From assembly GCA_014376585.1 (NCBI GenBank), contig JACMRG010000041.1, positions 1 to 57,039 of the forward strand: a stretch of DNA of 57,039 nt, written 5' to 3'. How positions within the stretch are numbered: the first letter of the stretch is position 1; every line of letters begins with the position of its first letter. The translations under genes and the position numbers were made by a program. Origin of the DNA: Opitutaceae bacterium (GTDB lineage Bacteria; Verrucomicrobiota; Verrucomicrobiia; Opitutales; Opitutaceae). Positions 8,463 through 17,724 of this stretch are shown here, one piece after another. The notes under the pieces are model-generated. The model worked only from the letters and a program-made list of their open reading frames with translations, made no database searches and was not told the origin of the DNA.

Positions 8463-9305
8463 TCAACCCACCAGCTTCGTCAACTCCGGCACTTCGCCCA
8501 AGGGCAGCTCGCGCACGGTTTCGCCCGCATACAGAAACGCCGGCTTCGCCTCCACGGTCACTTTGCCCGCATGCAACCGCACCGCCGAACCGTTGCCCAC
8601 TCCCAGCACGATCTCGGCCGGATTGATCCTCCGGTAGCCGCGGATCTTTCTCACGCGCGCCTCATACTCAGGCTCGCCCACCACAGGGTGGTGCGGATTA
8701 AAAACGCAGGGGAAAAAACCCAGCGCCGCCTTCGTGGGCACATCGACGACGGGAAAATCATTGGTGCCGCCGATGTTGAGTCCCGCGATATTACAACCGG
8801 CGCTCGAGCCGTTGAATCGCGCGCCCGCGAGGACTTTCTTCCGCAGCAACGCGAATTGCCCCGTATCATACAACGTGCGCAGCAGCAGAAACGTGTCGCC
8901 CCCGCCCACGAAAAACGCCTCCGCCTCCTCGATTTTTTTCAACGCCGCCCGACCCTCGTAGTGATGCAGCGATTCCGCCGCATAACCGTCCGCCGCGAGC
9001 AACGACCGGACTTTTTTCTCCGCGCCATCCCGGTCCGCCGGGATCGAGGCGTGCAGGATCAGCAGGATGTTTTTTTGCGTGCCGTAGTGCAGCTTGTGCG
9101 CCGCGCTCACGGCCGGCAGCAGCCTGCCGTCCTTGGAAATCGTGCCGCCCGTCACCAGCGCCGAGACGCTTCGCGAGGTGAAAAAATTTGGCGGTGCCGG
9201 AAAGGGCGCGCGGTCGGCCGACGCCCCCGCGACGAAACGCGGCAGACCCGCGGCCGCACTCACGGCGGCAATGGTTTTCAGGAATGTGCGGCGGGTGGTC
9301 ATCAT
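8463..9305 (-). CDS. Tat-exported peptidase S51-like (cyanophycinase/PepE type)
   Basis: A 280-residue protein beginning MMTTRRTFLKTIAAVSAAAG, a twin-arginine signal. The mature part matches the class-I glutamine-amidotransferase-like fold of peptidase S51: FFVGGGDTF (about 132-139) and the nucleophile elbow G166-S-S168-AGCN, with Ser168 the likely nucleophile. S51 members cleave Asp-containing dipeptides or the cyanophycin backbone. It is last in the seven-gene minus-strand run, 2 nt after the symporter stop, and so is almost certainly co-transcribed. An exported dipeptidase-like enzyme beside an M28 peptidase and a symporter suggests handling of an acidic peptide or peptidoglycan-like substrate. 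Confidence 0.85.
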   Translation of the reverse strand: MMTTRRTFLKTIAAVSAAAGLPRFVAGASADRAPFPAPPNFFTSRSVSALVTGGTISKDGRLLPAVSAAHKLHYGTQKNILLILHASIPADRDGAEKKVRSLLAADGYAAESLHHYEGRAALKKIEEAEAFFVGGGDTFLLLRTLYDTGQFALLRKKVLAGARFNGSSAGCNIAGLNIGGTNDFPVVDVPTKAALGFFPCVFNPHHPVVGEPEYEARVRKIRGYRRINPAEIVLGVGNGSAVRLHAGKVTVEAKPAFLYAGETVRELPLGEVPELTKLVG

Positions 9306-9307
9306 GT

Positions 9308-11428
9308 TTAGCTGCCGATCAAAAGCACGGCTTTGAAGAAGATCAGGATAAAACCCACCAGACCGCAGCAGCACAGAAAGCCAATCGTGTCCTGCCGGTC
9401 CCATCTCGTGAATTCCCAGTTCGATTTCGGAAACAGCTTCAAGTGATCGTAGCGCGTGGGGTTGCCGTAGCTGGCCTGCACGGCGATGGCGTCTTCTTCC
9501 AGCGTGGCGCCGACGGGCGTCTTCAGCCGCACATAAAAACGGGCGACGCGCTTGGGATCTGTCGGCGCGGTGAGCAGGCTGGCCACGACCAAAATCAAAA
9601 TCGGCAGCAGCGCATCCACCACGTAGCGCGTCGTCATGAGTTGCGCGGCATTAAACCGCGTGACGTCCACGCCGAGCAGCGAGAGGAGATAAACCTCGGT
9701 GCGAAACAGGCCCTTGCCCGCCTTCGGCGAGTTCAAGTCCTTCGGATCGACGCGGACCACACCCTCTTCAAAATAGACCGAGATGGGTTCCGTGCGCACG
9801 GTGCGCTGGATGGGCTCACCCTCAGCCTTGGCGAGGCCCGCAGTGACGTCGGCCGGCGTGGCCTTGGCGGGAACGGTGACCACGCGTTCCTGCGTCATGA
9901 CGGTGAGCGCGGATGAGCGCGCGAGCGCGGCGATATTGGGGACGCTCCACGGAATCACGGCGACGAGGATCAACGTGGCGAGCACCTGCACACGCACCGC
10001 GGTCTCCGTCACCCGCCGCCACAGATAGATCATCGTGATCGGCACGCCCCAAATCACGAGCAGCACGATCGCGAATTTGAGCAGCGCGATGACACTGTTG
10101 AGGTAGAGCCCCACAGCCACGCCCAAGGCGAGCACCAGCGGCACCGTCAGGCGGGCCACAAACACATAATGGGCCTGGGATTTTCCAGAAACCAGCGGCT
10201 CATAAAGATTCTTCACGACGAGGCCGGAGAACACCACCGACTGGGCGCCGAGCCACGCGAGCTTGCCGCCGAGGATGCCGATGATCATCACGCCCACGAG
10301 GCCGACAGGCAGCAACTCGCGCGTGAGCAGACCCCAAACCTGATCGGGATCGGAAAGGTTGGGGCCGAAGACCGCGATCGCGATCAGGCCGCAGTAACAC
10401 CACGCGATGGTGACAAAGCGCTTGCTGAAACCACCCGTGACCGAGCCGAGCCGAGCGGCCAATTCGTTCTTGGCCGAGCCCGCGATGGTCATGTTGGCCT
10501 GCGAGCCCACGATGCCGACGAGCTGGACCAACAGCAGCGCGCCGATGGAATACCACGTGTATTCACTGAGCCCACCGCCGCCGAAGAGATTGAACATCAC
10601 CTCGGGCACCTTCGCGTGCAACGCCTGCACACCCCCGATTTTAACGAGGCCGAAGGGGATGAAAATCACCGAGATTACGATCACGAGCACCGCCTGCACG
10701 GCATCCACGACCGCCGAAGCCTTGAGCCCGCCGAGCATGACGAATATGGCGACCAGCGCGGACGAAACGAGGTAGAACTGGGCCGGCTTCAGGTAGGTGA
10801 CGTAGGGCTGCAGCTCACCGCGTGTGTAGGAGTCACGCAGCAAATCGTAGCGCTGCGCGCTCGCTTCGGCAAGCGGGGCGGCCTGCCGTTGTTTGCGCAG
10901 CTCGACGAATTCACGGTAGTCCGCGACCGACTGCCGCTCCACCTCCGAATAGATCGCCGGCGCCTTGGACATGAGCGGTTGGAGGGTTTTGAGCGCCACT
11001 ACGTTACCGGCCGCGATGCTCACCACGATGATGAGGATCGTAGTGACGGCATAAAACGTGGCGAGAAACCGGCGACCAAAACGGTCTTCAAACAGATCCG
11101 CCATCGTTGTGAGCCGCACGCGGCGGAACCACACGTAGCTGAACCAATAGTAGGGCGTGAGAAACAGCGTGATCAACGCGAGCCACGAGCCGCCTGCGCC
11201 CTGGCGATACACGGAACTCGCCGTCGTCGTGGCCTGACCCGGATCGGTCATGTTGCCGAAATTCAGAAAAAACTGAAACCACTTCCCCAGCGAACGTCCG
11301 CCGAGAAAGAAATCGCCTTCGCCCTTCACGCCGTGGGAGATGACTTTTCCGATCACAAGGACCGCGATGACGTAGAGGACGACGATGGTGGCGTCGAGGG
11401 GATGAAGGCCGAGAATGGTCGAGATCAT
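9308..11428 (-). CDS. Sodium:solute symporter family (SSF) transporter
   Basis: A 706-residue inner-membrane protein with the SSF pattern: an N-terminal helix, GDFFLGGRSLGKW, then GNMTDPGQATTTAS in the Na+-binding region, and about 13 predicted helices. It is longer than a typical SSF protein (about 500-550) because of two inserts: a charged soluble segment at about 155-210 and a Thr/Glu-rich extracytoplasmic segment at about 510-580. It sits 33 bp downstream of the M28 peptidase and 2 bp upstream of the S51 peptidase. It is therefore the likely uptake system for products of the secreted enzymes in this operon. The solute (sugar, amino acid or small acid) is not readable. Confidence 0.92.
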   Translation of the reverse strand: MISTILGLHPLDATIVVLYVIAVLVIGKVISHGVKGEGDFFLGGRSLGKWFQFFLNFGNMTDPGQATTTASSVYRQGAGGSWLALITLFLTPYYWFSYVWFRRVRLTTMADLFEDRFGRRFLATFYAVTTILIIVVSIAAGNVVALKTLQPLMSKAPAIYSEVERQSVADYREFVELRKQRQAAPLAEASAQRYDLLRDSYTRGELQPYVTYLKPAQFYLVSSALVAIFVMLGGLKASAVVDAVQAVLVIVISVIFIPFGLVKIGGVQALHAKVPEVMFNLFGGGGLSEYTWYSIGALLLVQLVGIVGSQANMTIAGSAKNELAARLGSVTGGFSKRFVTIAWCYCGLIAIAVFGPNLSDPDQVWGLLTRELLPVGLVGVMIIGILGGKLAWLGAQSVVFSGLVVKNLYEPLVSGKSQAHYVFVARLTVPLVLALGVAVGLYLNSVIALLKFAIVLLVIWGVPITMIYLWRRVTETAVRVQVLATLILVAVIPWSVPNIAALARSSALTVMTQERVVTVPAKATPADVTAGLAKAEGEPIQRTVRTEPISVYFEEGVVRVDPKDLNSPKAGKGLFRTEVYLLSLLGVDVTRFNAAQLMTTRYVVDALLPILILVVASLLTAPTDPKRVARFYVRLKTPVGATLEEDAIAVQASYGNPTRYDHLKLFPKSNWEFTRWDRQDTIGFLCCCGLVGFILIFFKAVLLIGS

Positions 11429-11461
11429 GGGTAAACGGGGCGGGGTAACGAAGGGAAAGGA

Positions 11462-12856
11462 TTAGAGTGTGGAAGCGCGAGGCAACGGCCAGAGGCCCAT
11501 GGCAGTGAGGCGCGGTTCCAGGCCGAACATTTTAACCAACGTCGCGACCTCGGCCGGAGTGCGGCGCTTCACGGGGAGCGCAGGTTCGTCGGCGAGGAAA
11601 AGCGCGAGCGCGCCGATGGTCGCGGCGGATTCGGCGATCATCTTCGGGTCGCTCTTGTCGAAGGTGTCGGCGAGGTCGTGGTAGTAGCGGTTCACCTCGC
11701 GGTCGATGTGCGCGCCCAGCGTGATCACGCGCACGCCCTCGAGCTGGTAGGGCGTGTGGTCGCTCGCGAGCCACGCGATATTCTTCACGCCCTCGCGCAG
11801 CCGCTCGACCGGGAGCGTCGCCGCGAAGCGCGTGAGCGCGGGCACGAGGGCCTCGTCGCCGCAGGCGTTTACCGAGAGCGGGTAGCCGACCATGTCGAGA
11901 TTCACCATCGCCGCGATGGCTTCGCCGCGCGCGACGTTCGCGGCGTGGCGCGAGCCCCAGAGCCCCTGCTCCTCGCCGTTATACCAGATGAGCTCGATGG
12001 GCCGCAGGCGGTCGGCGGGATGGGCGGCGAGATATTTGGCGAGCGCGAAGAGTTGCGCTAGGCCGACACCGTTATCCATCGCGCCCTGGCCGAGGTCCCA
12101 CGAATCGAAGTGCGCGCCGAGGACAACTTTGTCCGCGGTGCGCCCGGGAAAGCGCACGATGAGATTCATCGTCTCGATGCGCTCGCAGTGCGAACGCGTG
12201 TGTATGCGCACGCGCACCTTCTGTCGGCGCGCGAGGAGGCGGCCGATCCATTTGCCCTCTTCCTGCACGAGGCTGTAAACGGGAATTTTCAACGGTTTGC
12301 CCGAGAAACCGCCGGTGCGGGCGAGCAACTGTCCGCCGCCCTCGCGGTTGATGAAGAGCACGCCCTTCATGCCGCGCTCGACCGCCGCCTTTTCGTAGAA
12401 TCCGCGTGGCACCGAGGTGTTGGCCGCGAGCAGGCCGATTTTTCCGCGCACCTCGATCTTGGCAAAATCCTCGTCGCGGCCCTGGCCAATATCGACGACC
12501 TCGGCCTCGAACGGCGCGTGCGGCTGCGTGTAAGAGAGCGCCGCCACGCGGAGGCGGCGCGGCGAGGGCAAGGGCGCGAGCAAGGTCACTTCGTCGTCAC
12601 CGCGCACCCAGCCCGGCATCGTGAATTTCTGGCGCTCGGGTTTGAGGCCGAGCGCGCTCAGCTCCTTGATGAGTGCTTTCATCGCGCCCTCGCTCGCCGG
12701 GCTGCCCGTGAGCCGCCCGCCGAAATCATCACAGAGCCGGCCGAGCAGTTCGTAAGCGGAGCGATCCGCGAGCAACTCGGTCACCACCGGCAACGGCGCG
12801 GGTTGCGCGACGAGTGAGGCCGAGAAACAGAGGACGACGGCAAGGAGGGTTTTCAT
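11462..12856 (-). CDS. Secreted M28-family zinc aminopeptidase / carboxypeptidase Q-like
   Basis: A 464-residue protein with a Sec signal peptide (1-18) and the co-catalytic zinc site of M28 peptidases: H249 in GAHFDSWD, bridging D261 in AMDNG, general base E295 with ligand E296 in YNGEEQGLWGS, D321 in NLDMVG and H393 in YYHDLADT. The order and the PA-domain-like insertion (about 115-215) resemble plasma glutamate carboxypeptidase. The ATG at 12856 overlaps the preceding stop (ATGA), so it is coupled to the toroid-like gene. It probably trims peptides in the periplasm before symporter uptake. Confidence 0.93.
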   Translation of the reverse strand: MKTLLAVVLCFSASLVAQPAPLPVVTELLADRSAYELLGRLCDDFGGRLTGSPASEGAMKALIKELSALGLKPERQKFTMPGWVRGDDEVTLLAPLPSPRRLRVAALSYTQPHAPFEAEVVDIGQGRDEDFAKIEVRGKIGLLAANTSVPRGFYEKAAVERGMKGVLFINREGGGQLLARTGGFSGKPLKIPVYSLVQEEGKWIGRLLARRQKVRVRIHTRSHCERIETMNLIVRFPGRTADKVVLGAHFDSWDLGQGAMDNGVGLAQLFALAKYLAAHPADRLRPIELIWYNGEEQGLWGSRHAANVARGEAIAAMVNLDMVGYPLSVNACGDEALVPALTRFAATLPVERLREGVKNIAWLASDHTPYQLEGVRVITLGAHIDREVNRYYHDLADTFDKSDPKMIAESAATIGALALFLADEPALPVKRRTPAEVATLVKMFGLEPRLTAMGLWPLPRASTL

Positions 12857-14739
12857 TTCACGCGGTCGGTGATTTTGAGCGTGTTGAAATCGAGCACGCG
12901 CTCTAGCTTGCCGTGCGTGAGGGTAAGCTTGCGGCCCCCGATCTCGGCGTTCAGATACGGGCCCTCGAAGAGTTTCCATTTCGAATAGTCGATCGCGCGG
13001 CCGTCCACGACCGGCGTCTGATCGTAAGTGAACGTGATTTTTTTGCCACGGAGGCTCGTGAACTGCACGGAGGGCGTGGGCTCGAGTTTGAACGTGAGCG
13101 GGAGCGCGTTGATGGCGGCTTGGAAGGCGGCGAAGTCTTTGAATTCACTCACGCTCGCCGCCTGCACGATGGTGCCGTTTTTCAGGTGCGGGCTGGTGAG
13201 CAGGCGGTCGCCGAGATCGAGGCGCGTCTTGGCCCAGCCCGTCGTGTAGTGGAGATATTTAATCCACTCGTAACCGGCGAGCGGACGGTAGGCCAGGTAG
13301 GCGCGACCGCCTTGGGCGAAGATCCAGCCGGATTTGTCCTCGGTAACGTTAAGGAGGTCTTTTGAGAAAAACCCGTTGATGTGCGGAAAGCGTGTGCCGG
13401 CCGGGATGTCGTAGAGCGCGATCACGGTGTCGAGATCTTGGAAGACGCGTTCGTAGGGCGAGCAACCCAGCGTCTTGTCGGGGGAATCGTAGGACGGTTT
13501 ACCCTCGAAGGTGACTCCTTTGATCATCGGTTCGGGGTAGGTGACAAAGGTGGCCATCATGGCCTCGGGCGCGGAGTGCGGATGCAGGGAAAACATCGTG
13601 CTGTGTTTGCCGCGCGGATCGCCCTCCGCCCAGCTTACGTCCCACACGTGCGCCTGGATCGGGTCCATCCGGCCGCCCGTGGTCGAGCCTACGGCGTAAT
13701 CTTTGCGCACGTAATTGGTCTTATAGACCGGCGGCGAGAGTTCATCGCTGTAGCGCCAGAAACGGCGGACACGCGCGCGGTCGCGTTGCAGGTAATCGTC
13801 GGTGCGGTCGGTCGCGATACGGTAGATCACCTCGGGCAGCTCGTAGTTCTTGGCGAGGGGCGCGAAGTAAAGACCCCAACCGCTATAACCCGCAGTGGGC
13901 GGAGTATTGCCGAAGAGGAGCCAGCTGAAATACGACGCCATCGCCTGCCAGCGCTCGATCACCGAGCCTTCGTCGGCGCGCGAATTGGGACCGCGGAGGA
14001 CGCCGTTGAGCGTGCTGACGGCGAGTTCAGCAAAGAACCAGTCGAGCATCATGGTGCCGCGCTGCTTCATCTCGGGGTCCTTGGCCCAGTTGGCGAGGAA
14101 CTGCAGGGGCATGACGTATTCACCGATATAGTTCGTAGGGTTGAACTCGCCCTGCCCCACCGTGGTGGCGAGATCCATCCAGTGGACCAAGTAGGAGCGC
14201 GCCTCGGCAAGATTCTCGGCGGAGGATTTGCCGGAATACCAAGTCTCAGCGGGCTCGTTGGGATAAAGTTCGGCCATGAGGTAGAGCGAAAGGTAATACA
14301 TCGCCCAGTGGTTCTCGGTGTCCCCGCGGAGCTGGCGGGTGGTGCGCCACGCGGTGCGGATCGAGGCCAGGGCTTCGGGCGTGAGCCGGTCGCGACCGAG
14401 GTAGGCGATGCAGACGCTCGGGAACATCCAGAACGGGCCGGTGCCGGGCTCCTTCATCAGCGCGATCACGCGCTGCGAGCAGCCCGGCAGATCTTCCCCG
14501 CGCACGATCTTGGCCGCGATCATCGCGAGATCGAGCTTGGCGGGATCATCGGTCTTGGCGTTGCCGCCGCCGGCCGCCCAAGTGAGGACTTCATCGACGC
14601 GGTGCAGATATTCGGCGCGGCGTTGTTGGGCATCAAGCACCGGTGCGGTCGTGGGCGGCGGTGCTTCGAAGGCGGGTTGCGCCGAGGCGGCGAGGGTAGC
14701 GGCGAAGAAGGCGAATAGAGAAAGAAGCGGGCGTTTCAT
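12853..14739 (-). CDS. Secreted toroid-like protein, copy B (unknown function, possible polysaccharide-active enzyme)
   Basis: A 628-residue protein with a Sec signal (1-20). The first 330 residues are helical, with repeated aromatic/His motifs (RGDTENHWAMYY, GQGEFNPTNYIGEY, GNTPPTAGYSGWG), as in (alpha/alpha) toroid lyases. The last 300 are beta-rich (DPIQAHVWDV, TRFPHINGFF) and end in a small strand domain. This is the layout of several polysaccharide lyases, but I do not recognise a CAZy family. It is closely related along its full length to the protein at 15804-17699; whole motifs are identical. It follows the Asp-box protein by 20 bp and overlaps the M28 gene start. Conserved His in NHWAMYY and QAHVWDV, and Tyr in IGEY, are candidate catalytic residues. 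Confidence 0.85.
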   Translation of the reverse strand: MKRPLLSLFAFFAATLAASAQPAFEAPPPTTAPVLDAQQRRAEYLHRVDEVLTWAAGGGNAKTDDPAKLDLAMIAAKIVRGEDLPGCSQRVIALMKEPGTGPFWMFPSVCIAYLGRDRLTPEALASIRTAWRTTRQLRGDTENHWAMYYLSLYLMAELYPNEPAETWYSGKSSAENLAEARSYLVHWMDLATTVGQGEFNPTNYIGEYVMPLQFLANWAKDPEMKQRGTMMLDWFFAELAVSTLNGVLRGPNSRADEGSVIERWQAMASYFSWLLFGNTPPTAGYSGWGLYFAPLAKNYELPEVIYRIATDRTDDYLQRDRARVRRFWRYSDELSPPVYKTNYVRKDYAVGSTTGGRMDPIQAHVWDVSWAEGDPRGKHSTMFSLHPHSAPEAMMATFVTYPEPMIKGVTFEGKPSYDSPDKTLGCSPYERVFQDLDTVIALYDIPAGTRFPHINGFFSKDLLNVTEDKSGWIFAQGGRAYLAYRPLAGYEWIKYLHYTTGWAKTRLDLGDRLLTSPHLKNGTIVQAASVSEFKDFAAFQAAINALPLTFKLEPTPSVQFTSLRGKKITFTYDQTPVVDGRAIDYSKWKLFEGPYLNAEIGGRKLTLTHGKLERVLDFNTLKITDRVK

Positions 14740-14759
14740 GGCGGGGTCGGCGGCGGGAG

Positions 14760-15779
14760 TTACTTCACGCTCTTGGGCTGGATGAGAAATTTATTCACGA
14801 CCGAGCCGGCGAGTGAATCGGGTTTCCACGTGCGGCCAAAATCGGCGGAGACAAAGAGCGTCGCGCCGACGACACTCGCGTAGAGCTGGCCCGTCGGATC
14901 GACGCCGACGCGACATACGTGATGCGGGTCGGGCAGACCGGCGTTGCGATCAATCCAAGTCTGGCCACCGTCTTCGCTTGCCAGCACGCCGAGGCCCCAA
15001 CTACCGATGGCCAAACGCTGCGGGTGGGTGACGTCGAAGGTGACGTTGTAGAGTGGATGCGTGAGAGGAACGCCGGGGAGTTTGGCCCACGTCACGCCTC
15101 CGTCGGTGGAGCGCCACGCGCCGACGCTTTGGGTGACCGCGAGCCACACCTGCGGATCGTGGGGCGACTGCTGCAGGTCGAGAACCATCTCCTTCGTCGG
15201 CAAAACCTGGCGCCAGAACTCGGCGCCGTCTTCGGTGAGATAGACGCCGCGTTCGCAGCCGAGCAGCACGCGACCGGCACGGGTGCGGTCAACCTGCACC
15301 ACCTGCGCGTATTTGCCGCGGGCGGGCAGGCCGTTCTCGCGGCGCACGAGCGTCTGCGCGCGGTCGGTGGAAGCGGCGAGGCCGTCGGGTAGCGCGAGGT
15401 AAACGTGGTCGGGCGCGTGCGGATCGACGGCAACGTCGCGGGCCTCGGTCATCGTCCAGTCGTTACACATGCGCCACGATTTGCCGCCATCGAGGCTACG
15501 CCAGAGGCCGTTGTTGCCGGTGGTGTAGATGACATTCCGGTCGCGGGGATCGAAGGCGACCGCGCTGATGCCGGTGTCGTTGTAGCCGAGGTGCTGCCAG
15601 TCGCCGGAGGCGGCTCGCTGGAAGATTCCGTTGGTCGTGACGATCTTCGAACCGATGACGTAGTTGCGGTTGATGTTCGCGCAGATGAAAAAATCATAAG
15701 CGGGCACGGCGGCGGCGAAAGCCGCGCTTAGGAGGAAGCCGAGGAGCAGACCGGCGAATCTTGGGGTCGAGGAAACCAT
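14760..15779 (-). CDS. Secreted Asp-box (BNR/VPS10-like) beta-propeller, copy B
   Basis: A 339-residue protein with a Sec signal (1-24). At least four Asp-boxes (S-x-D-x-G-x-T/S-W) are visible: SLDGGKSW, STDGGVTW, SEDGGQTW and SADFGRTW, giving a six- or seven-bladed propeller. No FRIP motif or sialidase Arg triad was seen, so it is not called a sialidase. It resembles the protein at 17725-18765 throughout, including NYVIGSK near the mature N-terminus and P-DHVYLALPDG. It precedes a toroid-like partner in the same order as the other copy. It is probably a binding or scaffolding partner, or the second half of a two-part enzyme. Confidence 0.88.
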   Translation of the reverse strand: MVSSTPRFAGLLLGFLLSAAFAAAVPAYDFFICANINRNYVIGSKIVTTNGIFQRAASGDWQHLGYNDTGISAVAFDPRDRNVIYTTGNNGLWRSLDGGKSWRMCNDWTMTEARDVAVDPHAPDHVYLALPDGLAASTDRAQTLVRRENGLPARGKYAQVVQVDRTRAGRVLLGCERGVYLTEDGAEFWRQVLPTKEMVLDLQQSPHDPQVWLAVTQSVGAWRSTDGGVTWAKLPGVPLTHPLYNVTFDVTHPQRLAIGSWGLGVLASEDGGQTWIDRNAGLPDPHHVCRVGVDPTGQLYASVVGATLFVSADFGRTWKPDSLAGSVVNKFLIQPKSVK

Positions 15780-15803
15780 GGTAAGACGGGGACGAGGAAC
15801 GGT

Positions 15804-17699
15804 TCAGGGCTTCACGCGGTCCGTGATGGTGAGGGTGTTAAAATCCAGCACGCGCTCGAGCGCGCCGTGGGTGATGGTGAGTCTGCGCGAGTCCCTTTCG
15901 GCGTTGAGGTAAGGGCCTTGGAAAAGTTTCCAAGCGGCGTAGTCGATTTTTTTTCCATCAACGACCGGCGCGGCGCCGTAGGTGCACGTGACGGTTTTCC
16001 CGCGGAGGGTTTTGAATGTCACGGTCGGCGTGGGATCAAGCTTCACCTTCAGCGGCAAAGCACGGATTGCGGTTTGGAAGGCGGCGAAGTCCTTGAACTC
16101 GCTCACCGATGCGGCCTGGACGATGGTGCCGTTATTCAGGTGCGGGCTGACCAGGCGTTGGTCGGTGCTGGCCGTGCGCTCACCGGTCCACATGGATTTA
16201 TATTTCATCATCGGCTCCATCGTGTGGGGCGCGAGCGGACGGTAGGCCAGGTAGGTGTCGCCACCGCGCGCGAAGATCCAGCCGGAGCCGTCCTGCGTGA
16301 GGCCGACGAGATCGCCCGAGATGAAGCCGTTGATGTGCGGGAAGCGTGTGCCGGGCGGAATCGCGTAAAGCGCGATGACGGTGTCGAGGTCTTGGAAAAC
16401 CTGCTCGAAGCGCGAACTGCCGAGGAGTTTGTCCGGCGTGTCGTAGGAGGGCTTTCCCTCTTTGGCGACGCCCTTGATCATCTGGTCGGGGAGCTCCGTG
16501 AAATACATCTGCATATCGTAGGCCGAGGAGATCGGGTGCATGGAGAACATCGTGTTGTGCACGCCGCGCGGATCGGCGACAGCCCAGGTGACATCCCACA
16601 CGTGCGCCTGAATCGGATCGCTGATGCCACCCTGATATGAGCCCACCGCGTAGTCGGCGCGCATGTAACTCGTCTTGTAGATCGGCGCCATCGACACATC
16701 GCTGTTGCGCCAGCGGCGGCGCGTGCGCTTCAGGTCGCGTTGGACGTAGTCGGCGTCGCGATCCGTCGCGATCCGGTAGATCACCTCGGGCAGTTCGTAG
16801 TCCTTAGCGACCGCGGCGAAATAGATGCCCCAGCCACCGTAGGCGGCGGTCGGCGGGGTGTTGCCAAACATGATCCAACTGAAGAACGACGCCAGGGCGT
16901 TCCAACGCTCGACGAGCGAGGTGTCGTCGGTGCGGGCGTTGGGGCCACGCAGCACGCCCCGCAGCGTGGTGGAAGCGTGGTCCGCGAGCAGCCAGTCGAG
17001 CATCATGTGGCCGCGCACACGCATGGCGGGGTTTTTCGCCCACGTCGCGAGGTAGAGCATCGGGATCGCATACTCGCCGATGTAGTGCGTGGGGTTGAAC
17101 TCGCCCTGCCCGATCGTGGTCGCCAGGTCCATCCAGTGGATGAGATACTCGCGCGCCTCGGCCAGATTCGCGGCCGAGCTTTTCCCAGAATACCAAGCGC
17201 CCGGCGGTTCGTCGGGATAGAGCTCCGACATCAGATAGAGCGAGGTGTAATACATCGCCCAATGGTTTTCGGTGTCACCGCGCAACTGCAGCGTCGTGCG
17301 CCACGCGGTGCGAATCGCGGCCTGCGCCTCCGGCGTCAACTGGCCACGACCGAGGTAGGCGATGCACGTGGTGGGAAACATCCAGAACGGGCCGCTGCCA
17401 GGTTCCTTCATCAGCGCGATCACACTGCGCGAGCACCGCTCGGCGTCCTCGCGGCGCGCGAGTTTGGCGACGATGACGCCCATGTCGGTGATCAACGGAT
17501 CACCGGGTTTCGCGAGCCCGGCGCGCCAGGTGAGCACTTCGTCGATGCGGTCAAAATAAGCAGCGCGGCGCAGGTCGGCGCGCTGGACCGGTTTGGTGGA
17601 CGGCATGGGACCGGAGAACGATGGCTGGGCCGTTAGCGAAGCGGCGGAAAAACCAACCACGGCGGAGAGAACGGCGAGCGAAAGAAATTTGGTTTTCAT
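15804..17699 (-). CDS. Secreted toroid-like protein, copy A (unknown function)
   Basis: A 631-residue paralogue of the 12853-14739 protein, with a Sec signal (MKTKFLSLAVLSAVVGFSAA); the ATG at 17699 is chosen over an upstream in-frame GTG at 17771 because it opens the signal. It shares the motifs FWMFP-CIAYLGR, RGDTENHWAMYY, GQGEFNPT-YIGEY, GNTPPTA-Y-GWG, ELPEVIYRIATDR, DPIQAHVWDV, VFQDLDTVIALY and TRFPHINGF. Strong conservation in both halves indicates that both copies keep the same fold and probably the same chemistry. It lies 25 bp downstream of Asp-box copy A and 24 bp upstream of Asp-box copy B. Confidence 0.85.
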   Translation of the reverse strand: MKTKFLSLAVLSAVVGFSAASLTAQPSFSGPMPSTKPVQRADLRRAAYFDRIDEVLTWRAGLAKPGDPLITDMGVIVAKLARREDAERCSRSVIALMKEPGSGPFWMFPTTCIAYLGRGQLTPEAQAAIRTAWRTTLQLRGDTENHWAMYYTSLYLMSELYPDEPPGAWYSGKSSAANLAEAREYLIHWMDLATTIGQGEFNPTHYIGEYAIPMLYLATWAKNPAMRVRGHMMLDWLLADHASTTLRGVLRGPNARTDDTSLVERWNALASFFSWIMFGNTPPTAAYGGWGIYFAAVAKDYELPEVIYRIATDRDADYVQRDLKRTRRRWRNSDVSMAPIYKTSYMRADYAVGSYQGGISDPIQAHVWDVTWAVADPRGVHNTMFSMHPISSAYDMQMYFTELPDQMIKGVAKEGKPSYDTPDKLLGSSRFEQVFQDLDTVIALYAIPPGTRFPHINGFISGDLVGLTQDGSGWIFARGGDTYLAYRPLAPHTMEPMMKYKSMWTGERTASTDQRLVSPHLNNGTIVQAASVSEFKDFAAFQTAIRALPLKVKLDPTPTVTFKTLRGKTVTCTYGAAPVVDGKKIDYAAWKLFQGPYLNAERDSRRLTITHGALERVLDFNTLTITDRVKP

Positions 17700-17724
17700 G
17701 GATCGGAGGAGCGCGGCGTTGCGT

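Noticed and set aside
10169-11434. 421-residue plus-strand frame within the symporter
   Set aside because: His/Asp/Arg-rich shadow of a membrane protein; no start signals or motifs.
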